Below are positions 1 through 5,571 of a stretch of DNA of 8,279 nt, in pieces. The position numbers were made by a program, and so were the translations under genes. The stretch's first letter is position 1; each line of letters begins with the position of its first letter. The notes under the pieces are model-generated. The model was not told the origin of the DNA, did not search any database, and saw nothing but the letters and a program-made list of their open reading frames with translations. This DNA is from Clostridium sp. UBA6640 (GTDB lineage Bacteria > Bacillota > Clostridia > Clostridiales > Clostridiaceae): positions 10,097-18,375 of the forward strand of contig NZ_DKLM01000127.1 in NCBI RefSeq assembly GCF_002455975.1. Reading direction: 5' to 3'.

Positions 1-199
1 GAATTGCCACCGATAAATGTGTATTAACTTTTTTGTAAATTAAATACAGCATTAAAAATACAGAAATTAAAGTTATAATAATTAATGAATATTTTATGTT
101 ATTTTGAAACATTATTTTTTCTATAAAAGCCCACATAATAAAGAAAAACACTGTTAATGTTGTAGTATATAAAATTTTTACTTGCTTATGCCAACTCAT
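1..199 (-). CDS. Membrane protein, N-terminal fragment (probable transglutaminase-like protein, YebA type)
   Basis: This reading frame starts at the ATG at 199-197 and stays open for 66 codons to the left edge, so only the N-terminus is present. The ATG directly follows the TAG of the DUF58 gene (TAG-ATG). An AAAGGAG ribosome binding site lies about 11 bases upstream at 217-211, inside the DUF58 coding end, so the two genes are probably translationally coupled. The fragment begins MSWHKQVKIL and shows two hydrophobic segments, about residues 9-26 and 35-55, separated by a short polar stretch, which fits a polytopic membrane protein. No catalytic domain is visible. In the B. subtilis yeaC-yeaD-yebA cluster, and in many Firmicutes, the gene after MoxR-DUF58 encodes a membrane protein with a periplasmic-type transglutaminase domain. 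That identity is inferred from position only. I am confident that a gene is here and less so about its family. Confidence 0.72.
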   Translation of the reverse strand, partial: MSWHKQVKILYTTTLTVFFFIMWAFIEKIMFQNNIKYSLIIITLISVFLMLYLIYKKVNTHLSVAI

Positions 200-1327
200 C
201 TATTTACTCACTCCTTTAAAAGAAAGCTTTTCTATACCTTTAATAGGATTTATAGAATGGTAACTTGACGTATCTATTATTTTAACATTAAATCCGTTAT
301 TTCTAATTTTTGATAATATTGTTCTACTTTCGCTATCTAAGTAAGGAGTGATTACAACATAGGTACAGCTTCTTTCAAATTTTTGTATGTTATTTTGAAG
401 GTATTTATTAAACTCTATTCTGATTGTATAATCTGTTCTTGCACATAACTCCATAATTTTTTTAAAGTTATTAATTTCAGGTGATACTTCACCAGGAAGA
501 TTGTCCGAATAAGATATAATCCTTCCATTGGTCCAAACCCCTGTAGGTATACCTTCTTTTATTGCTTTATGCGCTAATGATCCTGTGATCCTAATTCCAT
601 TTTCAATAATATCACTTTTTATATTAGACCAATGGTCTTTATGACATTGAATATTCAATATTAATATAAGTTGTCTTTCAGATGTGTAATCATAATCTTT
701 AACCATTAGCTTGTTCATTTTTAAACTTGATTTCCAATGTATATCCTTCATTCTATCTTCCACATTGTATTCTCTAATTCCCTTTATATAAAGCGGGTCC
801 TTATGAATCCACCTCATAACCGTATTATCTCCATTAAAATTTGTTGTATCAAAAATATATTTTTTTATAGGCATAAGCCTTGGATATACTAACACCTCTA
901 TAAAATCTTGTACTTCTTTAGTATCTATAGAAAATCCAAAAACATCCCCTATAGTGACTTTCATATCCTTTATTATGTAAGTGCCTCGATTTATTCCTAT
1001 CAAAGTATAGGTTCTTCTTCTTCTTTCAAACCATTTAACACTATATTTACCTATATGCCATAAACTATTTTCACCTTTAAAGTTTAACGTTTCACCACTA
1101 TAAGTTATTCCATAAGGAATTTTTTCAGATATAGCTAAAAAAGGAATAGGAAGATATTTGTTATTTTCTATAACGATAGTAATTTTAAAACTTTCACCTT
1201 CTATAATTCTATTATTTTCAACTATTCGAAATACTTTAAGATTATTAAAGCCCTTAGTTCTCGTCCTATATCCTAAATAAACTAACAACATTGATAATGT
1301 AAATAAGAAAAAATATACATATATCAT
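200..1327 (-). CDS. DUF58 domain protein (YeaD-like)
   Basis: This 375-residue protein has one N-terminal membrane anchor (about residues 3-20) followed by a soluble region. Residues 35-150 look like a beta-rich segment. The DUF58 signature lies at about 183-213: G-x-R-E-Y at 183-187, D191, the D-I-H-W-K run at 195-199, and K210-D211-Y212. Strands such as LILILNI (220-226) and TYVVITP (322-328) fit the von Willebrand A-like fold that follows in this family. DUF58 proteins are membrane-anchored partners encoded beside MoxR AAA+ ATPases, and their biochemical role is not settled. The start is the ATG 10 bases after the MoxR stop. Its ribosome binding site, TAGAGG at 1340-1335, uses the MoxR TAG stop itself. 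It lies between moxR and a membrane-protein gene in one operon. The length is ordinary for the family and nothing looks broken. Confidence 0.9.
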   Translation of the reverse strand: MIYVYFFLFTLSMLLVYLGYRTRTKGFNNLKVFRIVENNRIIEGESFKITIVIENNKYLPIPFLAISEKIPYGITYSGETLNFKGENSLWHIGKYSVKWFERRRRTYTLIGINRGTYIIKDMKVTIGDVFGFSIDTKEVQDFIEVLVYPRLMPIKKYIFDTTNFNGDNTVMRWIHKDPLYIKGIREYNVEDRMKDIHWKSSLKMNKLMVKDYDYTSERQLILILNIQCHKDHWSNIKSDIIENGIRITGSLAHKAIKEGIPTGVWTNGRIISYSDNLPGEVSPEINNFKKIMELCARTDYTIRIEFNKYLQNNIQKFERSCTYVVITPYLDSESRTILSKIRNNGFNVKIIDTSSYHSINPIKGIEKLSFKGVSK

Positions 1328-1337
1328 AATATCGCCT

Positions 1338-2288
1338 CTACAATTTTTCTAAAGGTACTTCTACAGTATTTAATATCTCATTTATTACTCTCTCAGTCTT
1401 GCCATCTTCTATATTTATTTCAGTTTTTAAAATTATTCTATGACTCATAATAGATGGAGCTAAAATTTTGACATCTTCAGGTATTACATAATCTCTACCA
1501 TTGATTGCTGCATATGCCTGACAACCTTTCATCAAATTTAATGTTGCTCTTGGACTACATCCTAATTCGATACTTTTATGCTTTCTTGTAGCAATTACTA
1601 TATTTAATATATATTCTTTAATTTCTTCACTAAGGTAAACACTGCTATAATTATTTTGGACATATTCTATTTCTTCCATAGTAACAACTGGCTGTAAATC
1701 ATTTAACGGGTCACGTTCCATAAATCTATCCATCATATTCTTTTCTTCATTATAATTAGGATATCCCATCGAAAGTTTCATGAAAAATCTATCTAACTGT
1801 GCTTCTGGTAACGGAAATGTACCAAATTGTTCTACAGGATTTTGAGTTGCTATAACAAAAAATGGTTTATTCAGTTTAATTGTATGTCCTTCCACAGTAA
1901 CTTGTCTTTCTTCCATACATTCAAGCAATGCTGATTGGGTTCTAGGAGTTGCTCTATTTATTTCATCTGCCAACACTATTTGGCTTAAAAGTGGTCCTTG
2001 CCTAAATTCAAATTCATAATCTTTTTGATTATAAAAATAAATTCCTGTCAAATCTGATGGTAATAAATCTGGTGTAAACTGAATCCTTTTAAAGCTGCAA
2101 TTCATAGTCTTAGCCAAACTTCTAGCAAGCTTAGTTTTTCCTAGCCCAGGAACATCTTCTAATAAAACATGTCCAGAAGTTATGAATGCCGTTACAATTT
2201 TATCTATATTACTCTCTTTACCTATAATTACTTTTCCTATGTTATCCCTAATTTTTTCTCTAAATTGCTGAAATCTTAGAACTTCCAA
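1338..2288 (-). CDS. MoxR-family AAA+ ATPase (YeaC-like)
   Basis: This is a 316-residue cytoplasmic AAA+ ATPase of the MoxR family, which are thought to act as chaperones that mature or assemble partner proteins, often with DUF58 or VWA-domain proteins. The ATPase motifs are complete: Walker A DVPGLGKT at 45-52 (K51), Walker B with D108-E109 in LADEIN, sensor 1 ATQNP at 147-151 (N150), arginine finger in LDRF (R167), and a sensor-2 type GCSPRAT at 243-249 (R247). The C-terminal helical lid includes IPEDVK at 269-274. The start is TTG at 2288-2286. It has a strong AGGAGGG ribosome binding site at 2302-2296 with 7-base spacing, and the next in-frame ATG (residue 62) would remove Walker A. It is first in a tight operon with the DUF58 gene (10-base gap) and the edge membrane-protein gene. 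The substrate cannot be told from sequence. Confidence 0.95.
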   Translation of the reverse strand: MEVLRFQQFREKIRDNIGKVIIGKESNIDKIVTAFITSGHVLLEDVPGLGKTKLARSLAKTMNCSFKRIQFTPDLLPSDLTGIYFYNQKDYEFEFRQGPLLSQIVLADEINRATPRTQSALLECMEERQVTVEGHTIKLNKPFFVIATQNPVEQFGTFPLPEAQLDRFFMKLSMGYPNYNEEKNMMDRFMERDPLNDLQPVVTMEEIEYVQNNYSSVYLSEEIKEYILNIVIATRKHKSIELGCSPRATLNLMKGCQAYAAINGRDYVIPEDVKILAPSIMSHRIILKTEINIEDGKTERVINEILNTVEVPLEKL

Positions 2289-2302
2289 TGTTATTCCCTC
2301 CT
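2286..2302 (-). promoter_or_regulatory. Ribosome binding site that fixes the TTG start of the MoxR gene
   Basis: On the minus strand AGGAGGG (2302-2296) is followed by 7 bases and then TTG (2288-2286). No ATG or GTG in this frame is similarly placed, so the site decides a non-ATG start. A weak initiator behind a near-perfect Shine-Dalgarno may tune the ATPase level relative to the downstream genes; that last point is inference. Confidence 0.8.
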
Positions 2303-2377
2303 AAACTTTGCTTTAACAAATATTAAAATTTATCTTTGTATACAAAAAGTTAATAAATATTTAATTATCTATTTACT

Positions 2378-2383
2378 ATTATA
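2378..2383 (-). promoter_or_regulatory. Candidate -10 box for the MoxR-DUF58 operon
   Basis: On the minus strand this is a perfect TATAAT, about 90 bases upstream of the MoxR start, which would give a leader of roughly 80 bases. No convincing -35 box is seen 16-18 bases upstream (the best is TATTAA). In DNA this AT-rich a TATAAT is common by chance, so confidence is low. Confidence 0.3.
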
Positions 2384-2514
2384 CCTTCTATTTTTCTGAT
2401 TTAATAGTATTTTCTAACAATTAAAGGAATTGGTTTATTAAATTGCTTAATTATTATTTGCCGAATACTCTTACGTATATCAACGATTCATTAGTATAGG
2501 GTTCCACAATGTTG

Positions 2515-2539
2515 AAATTAGTTTTAATCAAACTAATTT
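2515..2539. repeat. Perfect 10-base inverted repeat (hairpin A1)
   Basis: The arms aaattagttt (2515-2524) and aaactaattt (2530-2539) are exactly complementary around the loop taatc. On the plus strand the right arm continues into a T-rich run, so it could act as a weak terminator in that direction, but no plus-strand gene precedes it. The stem has only two G-C pairs. Confidence 0.6.
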
Positions 2540-2555
2540 TTTAATAAATTTTTAA

Positions 2556-2578
2556 TAAAAGTGACTTTGTCACTTTTA
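2556..2578. repeat. Perfect 10-base inverted repeat (hairpin A2)
   Basis: The arms taaaagtgac (2556-2565) and gtcactttta (2569-2578) are exactly complementary around a three-base ttt loop. The A-run on one side and T-run on the other make it look like a bidirectional terminator. It lies 245 bases downstream of the glycerate kinase stop, behind that operon's main terminator. Confidence 0.65.
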
Positions 2579-2595
2579 AAAGGAATAAGTTCAAA

Positions 2596-2613
2596 ACTTC
2601 TCTTGAGAGAAGT
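2596..2613. repeat. Perfect 8-base inverted repeat (hairpin A3)
   Basis: The 18 bases acttctcttgagagaagt form an inverted repeat with 8-base arms and a 2-base centre; as a hairpin it would be 7 pairs with a ttga loop. It sits 7 bases before the heptamer repeat and appears to belong to the same composite element as hairpins A1 and A2. Confidence 0.6.
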
Positions 2614-2620
2614 ATCCATA

Positions 2621-2658
2621 ATTGTCCATTGTCAATTGTCAATCGTCAATTCTCAATT
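2621..2658. repeat. Degenerate heptamer tandem repeat (five copies)
   Basis: Five exact-length 7-base units run head to tail: ATTGTCC, ATTGTCA, ATTGTCA, ATCGTCA, ATTCTCA (2621-2655), then a partial ATT. On the minus strand the unit reads TGACAAT, and it is followed there by hairpins A3, A2 and A1. The same plan is seen at 8229-8274. No spacer or dyad inside the units suggests CRISPR. The function is unknown. Confidence 0.8.
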
Positions 2659-2803
2659 ACATAAATATAAGCTATAACAATTTGTTAATATAATTTTATG
2701 GGTGTATAAATTAAATTTAGGAGTGCTACATCTATATAGTACCTTAGAATATAAAAACTACACTTGTAAATCTTGAGCTTGAACAAAAAATTTTCCATCA
2801 CTT

Positions 2804-2840
2804 TCACAAAATAAAGCCGGACTTTAACGTCCAGCTTTAT
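2804..2840 (-). terminator. Intrinsic terminator of the glycerate operon, overlapping the kinase stop codon
   Basis: On the minus strand a 12-pair stem (arms 2840-2829 and 2822-2811, one G-T wobble) closes a 6-base loop that includes part of the kinase TAA stop. It is followed by the T-rich tail ATTTTGTG. The last four sense codons of the kinase lie in the 5' arm. The stem is the most GC-rich hairpin in the window, so this is a solid rho-independent terminator. Confidence 0.85.
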
Positions 2841-3972
2841 CTAATACTAATAATCTTGCTATATTTTCTAAAGTTTTTTCTAAATTTTCCTTTCCATCCT
2901 CTAAAGCCTTTTCAATATCTGTTACTTCTTGAAGTATACTAAATATTGATACTACTCCCTCATCATAAATAGGTTCAATGTCATTACCTATTCTTCCCGC
3001 AACAACTATAACTGGGACATTATATTTTTTAGCTATTTTACTTACACCTACAGGAGTTTTTCCAAAAATAGTTTGGCCATCCACACTTCCTTCACCAGTA
3101 ATTACGTAATTTGAATTCTTTATTTTTTCTTCTAGTCCTGTATGGTGAGTTACAAGATCAACTCCGCTTCTTAGCTCACCATTTAAAAAAGCAAGTAATC
3201 CTCCTCCTAATCCTCCCGCAGCACCAGCACCAGGAATAGTTGAGATATCTATTCCTAATTGTTCTTTTACTTTCTTTGCATAATGTTCTAAAGATTTATC
3301 TAAAATTTCAACCATTTCCTTTGTAGCACCTTTTTGAGGGCCAAATACCTGTGATGCACCTTTAGGACCTATAAGGGGATTTTTCACATCACAAGCTACC
3401 TCTACAGTTAGATCTTTAATTCTAGAATCAAGATTAGAAATATCTATCTTATGAAGCTTATAAAGTTCTCCTCCACCTACATCTAATTCTCTCCCATTAT
3501 CATCTAAAAGTTTTGCTCCTAATGCCATAATCATCCCTGCACCGCCATCATTAGTTGCACTGCCACCTATTCCAATAATTAAGTGATTAATTCCTTTATC
3601 TAATGCAGCTTTTATAAGTTGCCCTGTACCATAGGTAGTTGTAATTAAAGGATTTCTCTTTTCTTTAGACACAAGCATAATACCGCTAGCACTTGCCATT
3701 TCAATAACTGCTGTATTACTATTTCCTAATATACCAAAATTAGCTGTAACTTTTTCCATTAGCGGAGACATAACTTCTACATCATAAATTTTGCCATTTG
3801 TAGCTTCTACTAATGCTCCTAACGTACCTTCTCCCCCATCTGCCATAGGTATCTTTATGCACTCTACGTCATCTATAACTTTTTTAATTCCTCTTTCCAT
3901 AGCATCGCAAGCTTCCTTTGAGCTCATACTCTCTTTAAAGGAATCTGGAGCTAAAACAAATTTTAAAGCCAT
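2824..3972 (-). CDS. Glycerate 2-kinase (GarK/GlxK family)
   Basis: This 382-residue cytoplasmic enzyme belongs to the GarK/GlxK glycerate kinase family, which phosphorylates D-glycerate with ATP to 2-phosphoglycerate for lower glycolysis. Family hallmarks are intact and in order: APDSFKESMSS at 8-18, PMADGGEGT at 42-50, TYGTGQLIKAAL at 113-124, GIGGSATNDGGAG at 134-146, ACDVKNPLIGPKGAS at 193-207, FGPQKGA at 210-216, the glycine-rich GAGAAGGLGGG at 248-258, and TGEGSVDGQTIFGKTP at 292-307. The length is normal. The ATG at 3972-3970 has GGAGG at 3984-3980 with 7-base spacing, and the N-terminus MALKFVLAPD is typical. It follows the GntP-family permease by 17 bases, so the two form an uptake-plus-phosphorylation operon. 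The C-terminal codons double as a terminator arm. The family assignment is firm; the 2-phosphoglycerate product is taken from characterised relatives. Confidence 0.95.
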   Translation of the reverse strand: MALKFVLAPDSFKESMSSKEACDAMERGIKKVIDDVECIKIPMADGGEGTLGALVEATNGKIYDVEVMSPLMEKVTANFGILGNSNTAVIEMASASGIMLVSKEKRNPLITTTYGTGQLIKAALDKGINHLIIGIGGSATNDGGAGMIMALGAKLLDDNGRELDVGGGELYKLHKIDISNLDSRIKDLTVEVACDVKNPLIGPKGASQVFGPQKGATKEMVEILDKSLEHYAKKVKEQLGIDISTIPGAGAAGGLGGGLLAFLNGELRSGVDLVTHHTGLEEKIKNSNYVITGEGSVDGQTIFGKTPVGVSKIAKKYNVPVIVVAGRIGNDIEPIYDEGVVSIFSILQEVTDIEKALEDGKENLEKTLENIARLLVLDKAGR

Positions 3973-3989
3973 AAGATTTCCTCCAAATT

Positions 3990-5243
3990 CTATAATATTC
4001 CATAAATAATTGTAGAAACTATAGTCATTATAAGTCCTATAATACTTTCATATACAATTAAATTAAATCTTTCCTTAGTATCCATAAATACGCTTCCTGC
4101 AGTTGCATGAAAAAAACTCCCATGTGGAAGATGCTCTAATACAGTAGCTCCACTATGAATCATAGCCGCACTATTTAGTGGCTTAATTCCTAAGTTAATT
4201 AGAGTAAGTCCAAAGACAGAAGATGCCACTGTTGCTCCTGAAGTAGTTGAAGCTGTAGCACCAGACATTAATATTCCTGCTATGGGCGCTAATAAAAATG
4301 TTGGTAATCCTAATGTATCCACCATACCTATTATAGTATTTTTCAACTCTGAATTAGCTATTATTCCCGCTAAAGCTCCTGTTCCTATAAGAAGTACTGC
4401 GACAGAGCTCATCTTTTCTAGTCCTCTAGCTGCATAAAGTTTTAATTGTTTTATTTTCCCCATAGATATTGCCCCTAATACAGCTCCAAGTGGTAAGGCT
4501 ATAAGTGGATCAATAGATATATTCATTATAGGTCTTAACGCAAGTAAAAATATTGATATTAGTGGGCCTATGATAGCTGAAAAGAAGTTAGGTAAATTAC
4601 CATCTCTATCTTTTCCTTCTGAAGATGTTATTTTACTTCCTTTGTTTACTAGCCTTCTTGCTAATATACAAGTTACAATAAATCCAAATATTGCTGGAAT
4701 TATACCTGAAGTTATAACTGATGTTAAAGATACTCCTAAATTTTGCGATACTGATATAGTATTAGGATTTGGAGATATTATATTTCCTGCCTTTCCTCCA
4801 CCTATCATAGCAATTAATATAGATGGTCTTGAAAAACCACTTTTAGCACCAATAGATAATGCAATTGGTGCTACAGTTATAACTGCAACATCAATAAAGA
4901 CACCCACAGCAGTTAGTATTAGTGTTGCAATAGATAACGCTATAAGTGCGTTTCTATCTCCTATACTCTCTACTATGGTTTCTGATATTTTAACTGCTGC
5001 TCCTGATTCTATAAGTACTCCTGCCAAAACTCCTGCAGATATGATTCTAAGCACTGCTGGCATTATATTTTTCGCTCCATCAATCATAAGATTAGTAGTC
5101 CCTTGGAATCCTCCACCCCCTAATAGGCCACCTATTATAGCTCCTAACATTAAGCTATAAGCAGGATGAAGCTTTTTAAATATAAAAAATATCGAAATCA
5201 TTAGCGCAATTAATGCACCTATGGTTGAAATTGTTATTTCCAT
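3990..5243 (-). CDS. GntP-family permease, probable glycerate/hydroxy-acid transporter
   Basis: This 417-residue polytopic inner-membrane protein has about 11-13 hydrophobic segments (for example 5-22, 28-46, 63-80, 98-133, 174-197, 219-238, 279-297, 305-325, 396-416). It belongs to the GntP family of gluconate-type permeases, which import hydroxy acids by proton symport. Visible family motifs are VFIDVAVITVAPIALSIGAK at 115-134, GGGKAGNIISPNPNTIS at 148-164, SGATASTTSGATVASS at 327-342, and HSGATVLEHLPHGSFFHATA at 363-382. The glycerate kinase gene 17 bases downstream argues for glycerate as substrate; gluconate or another hydroxy acid cannot be excluded. The ATG at 5243-5241 is the first in frame after an in-frame TAA at 5261-5259, and the N-terminus fits the family, but no Shine-Dalgarno precedes it. 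A short upstream frame with a good site overlaps it and may couple translation. Confidence 0.93.
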   Translation of the reverse strand: MEITISTIGALIALMISIFFIFKKLHPAYSLMLGAIIGGLLGGGGFQGTTNLMIDGAKNIMPAVLRIISAGVLAGVLIESGAAVKISETIVESIGDRNALIALSIATLILTAVGVFIDVAVITVAPIALSIGAKSGFSRPSILIAMIGGGKAGNIISPNPNTISVSQNLGVSLTSVITSGIIPAIFGFIVTCILARRLVNKGSKITSSEGKDRDGNLPNFFSAIIGPLISIFLLALRPIMNISIDPLIALPLGAVLGAISMGKIKQLKLYAARGLEKMSSVAVLLIGTGALAGIIANSELKNTIIGMVDTLGLPTFLLAPIAGILMSGATASTTSGATVASSVFGLTLINLGIKPLNSAAMIHSGATVLEHLPHGSFFHATAGSVFMDTKERFNLIVYESIIGLIMTIVSTIIYGIL

Positions 5244-5317
5244 AAATATACTTGATTTTTAAGCATTAAATTAATTTTAAAAGTTATACATACCGATAAA
5301 ATTCCCCCAAAAACCAA
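5234..5317 (-). CDS. Possible 27-residue leader ORF overlapping the permease start
   Basis: An AAGGAG site (5333-5328) stands 10 bases before a TTG at 5317-5315. This frame runs 27 codons (MVFGGILSVC... ending QVYLWK) to a TAA at 5236-5234, overlapping the permease ATG (5243-5241) by 10 bases in another frame. The permease has no binding site of its own, so ribosomes ending here could re-initiate on it. Against this: the start is TTG, the spacing is long, and open frames of this length are frequent by chance in such DNA. I do not recognise the peptide. An internal ATG at 5266-5264 would give a 10-residue version. Confidence 0.3.
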   Translation of the reverse strand: MVFGGILSVCITFKINLMLKNQVYLWK

Positions 5318-5365
5318 ATTCTTCACTCTCCTTCTAAATAATATTTTAACATCTTTCTATACAAT

Positions 5366-5371
5366 ATTATA
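5366..5371 (-). promoter_or_regulatory. Candidate -10 box for the permease-kinase operon
   Basis: This is a perfect TATAAT on the minus strand, about 33 bases before the AAGGAG of the leader ORF. It would give a 5' leader of roughly 115 bases. No good -35 box lies at 16-18 bases; TTAATA at 20 bases is the nearest match. The position is sensible but the base composition makes chance matches likely. Confidence 0.35.
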
Positions 5372-5434
5372 AAACTATAGGTATCTTTTATTATTAATAC
5401 TTTTTAAATACTATTAATTATTAACAAATAGTCA

Positions 5435-5445
5435 TATAATATAAT
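5435..5445 (+). promoter_or_regulatory. Candidate -10 boxes for the flavodiiron gene
   Basis: Two overlapping perfect TATAAT hexamers, at 5435-5440 and 5440-5445, lie about 130 bases before the flavodiiron start. A TTAACA (5421-5426) resembles a -35 box but sits too close (8 or 13 bases), and better-spaced candidates are poor. The leader would be about 115-120 bases. Confidence is low. Confidence 0.3.
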
Positions 5446-5555
5446 TAAATATTCTCAATTTATTTGTAATATTTATTAGCAATAATTTTCCTAAATATAC
5501 AACACAAATAGTAACCGTTTAAATACATATATATTTAAAATAGTGTAATAAATGT

Positions 5556-5561
5556 AAGGAG
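5556..5561 (+). promoter_or_regulatory. Ribosome binding site that decides the flavodiiron start
   Basis: AAGGAG lies 4 bases before the ATG at 5566 and 10 bases before the ATG at 5572. The second spacing is nearer the usual range for low-GC Firmicutes, and family members commonly begin MKA, so the ATG at 5572 is preferred. The choice changes only two residues. Confidence 0.7.
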
Positions 5562-5571
5562 AGATATGTTT

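Larger units (their letters stand above)
2289..2823. other. 535-base intergenic region with hairpins and heptamer repeat
   Basis: No reading frame here has a credible start and ribosome binding site. From left to right it holds: the MoxR leader, with a 12-base perfect palindrome TTTGTATACAAA at 2335-2346; a candidate minus-strand -10 box at 2378-2383; an AT-rich stretch at 2400-2510 in which I see nothing; three consecutive perfect hairpins at 2515-2539, 2556-2578 and 2596-2613; a five-copy heptamer repeat at 2621-2655; a further featureless AT-rich stretch at 2660-2804; and the glycerate-operon terminator, which runs into the kinase gene. Nothing resembles a tRNA, a known riboswitch or a transposase remnant. 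Confidence 0.7.
5244..5571. other. Divergent intergenic region between permease and flavodiiron genes
   Basis: About 330 bases, very AT-rich, must carry both divergent promoters. I see a minus-strand TATAAT at 5371-5366, two overlapping plus-strand TATAAT boxes at 5435-5445, a TTAATTATTAA palindrome at 5414-5424, a weak catabolite-site-like sequence at 5510-5523, an all-AT inverted repeat (arms 5518-5525 and 5532-5539), the possible leader ORF at 5317-5234, and the flavodiiron ribosome binding site at 5556-5561. No known riboswitch or T-box was recognised. Confidence 0.6.

Noticed and set aside
2621..2658. CRISPR array or replication iterons
   Set aside because: The units are 7 bases with no spacers, too short for CRISPR. 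Iterons would be expected near a replication initiator gene or DnaA boxes, and neither is present.
2716..2745. Imperfect hairpin with an AGGAG on the plus strand, possibly a small gene or RNA
   Set aside because: The stem needs a two-base bulge and a wobble pair, the AGGAG is not followed by a usable start codon, and no promoter is evident.
3791..4009. A 72-codon plus-strand frame antisense to the kinase start and permease end
   Set aside because: It spans two confident minus-strand genes, has no ribosome binding site and no recognisable protein features.
4570..5160. A 196-codon open frame on the plus strand antisense to the permease
   Set aside because: It lies wholly inside the well-supported GntP-family gene, has no Shine-Dalgarno, and its proline- and isoleucine-rich product resembles nothing. 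It is a by-product of the permease's codon pattern.
5412..5426. Possible PerR box (TATTAAT-T-ATTAACA) upstream of the flavodiiron gene
   Set aside because: It matches about 10 of 14 positions of TTATAAT-N-ATTATAA, but in DNA made almost only of A and T such matches are expected often. PerR control of oxygen-defence genes is plausible but not shown here.
5421..5427. Possible Rex site (TTAACAA) upstream of the flavodiiron gene
   Set aside because: Only one half-site is present. The sequence at the right distance (ACTATTA) does not match the TTGTTAA partner.
5244..5565. Riboswitch or T-box in front of the permease or flavodiiron genes
   Set aside because: No conserved aptamer core, T-box sequence or terminator/antiterminator pair could be recognised by eye in either direction.
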